A model generated the notes under the pieces. It had not been told where the DNA came from and made no database searches. It was given only the letters and a program-made list of their open reading frames with translations. Made by a program: the position numbers and the translations under genes. A DNA stretch of 64,000 bases from Himantopus leucocephalus (lineage: Eukaryota > Chordata > Aves > Charadriiformes > Recurvirostridae): positions 106,287,031 to 106,351,030 of the forward strand of contig RSEF01000003.1 of NCBI GenBank assembly GCA_003993805.1. The letters run 5' to 3'. Positions within the stretch are counted from its first letter, which is position 1. Each line of letters begins with the position of its first letter. Of this stretch, positions 63,946 to 64,000 are shown piece by piece.

Positions 63946-64000
63946 CTTCAGCAAGTGTGCTGATGACACAAAACCGGGAGGGGTGGCTGACACACCAGAA
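63946..64000 (+). mobile_element. CR1 LINE reverse-transcriptase fragment running off the window
   Basis: AGCAAGTGTGCTGATGACAC followed by AAAACCGGGAGGGGTGGCTG encodes a degraded ADDTKxGG active-site region of CR1 in plus orientation. The element continues beyond base 64,000. Confidence 0.85.

Noticed and set aside
1..64000. CRISPR arrays, bacterial operons, phage genes, tRNA or rRNA genes
   Set aside because: None seen; composition, splice signals and repeats are those of a vertebrate nuclear genome, and no spaced repeat array or cloverleaf was recognised by eye.

Overview
This is nuclear DNA of a vertebrate, most likely a bird. It is mostly AT-rich, intron-like or intergenic sequence. It has a CpG-island promoter, an intron-rich gene with vertebrate splice signals, and at least eleven CR1 (chicken repeat 1) LINE fragments. 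Several CR1 copies end in the ATTCTATGATTCT-type 3' repeat that is typical of birds. There is no bacterial or viral gene organisation. Almost all open frames are chance frames.

One protein-coding gene can be read with confidence: E2F6 on the minus strand, about 23,985 down to about 15,600. Six coding exons could be placed to the base by following frame and splice sites: 23,920-23,985, 20,710-20,758, 18,912-19,128, 18,445-18,603, 17,278-17,392 and 15,623-15,770. They give about 251 codons and cover the winged-helix DNA-binding domain, the dimerisation region and the marked box. The last few codons are uncertain. The intron between the dimerisation and marked-box exons is a minor-class (U12) AT-AC intron, with a full-match 5' splice site and a U12 branch point. 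The gene starts in a CpG island (about 23,740-24,560) that holds an E2F-type site, a YY1-like site and GC boxes.

Layout. 1-14,150: gene-poor flank downstream of E2F6, with an old CR1/L3-like reverse-transcriptase remnant (about 4,010-4,460) and a young CR1 tail (about 13,820-13,951). 14,150-15,600: probable 3' end and 3' UTR of E2F6. 15,600-24,560: E2F6 body and promoter, with a long decayed CR1 in intron 1. 24,665-25,064: a CR1 beside the promoter, interrupted by a 100-base assembly gap. 25,065-36,150: AT-rich intergenic DNA with a strong CTCF-like motif. 36,150-36,850: purine-rich segment with a G-quadruplex pattern, a good splice donor and an (AGC)14 tract, a candidate non-coding first exon. 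36,850-64,000: no recognisable coding exon, several CR1 copies, one perfect and one near-perfect oestrogen response element.

In human the local order is ROCK2 - E2F6 - GREB1, with GREB1 running opposite to E2F6. If that order is kept here, the right-hand 27-40 kb is upstream or early intronic DNA of GREB1, a classical oestrogen-receptor target. That would make the oestrogen response elements meaningful. No GREB1 or ROCK2 coding exon was recognised, so this is a synteny inference.
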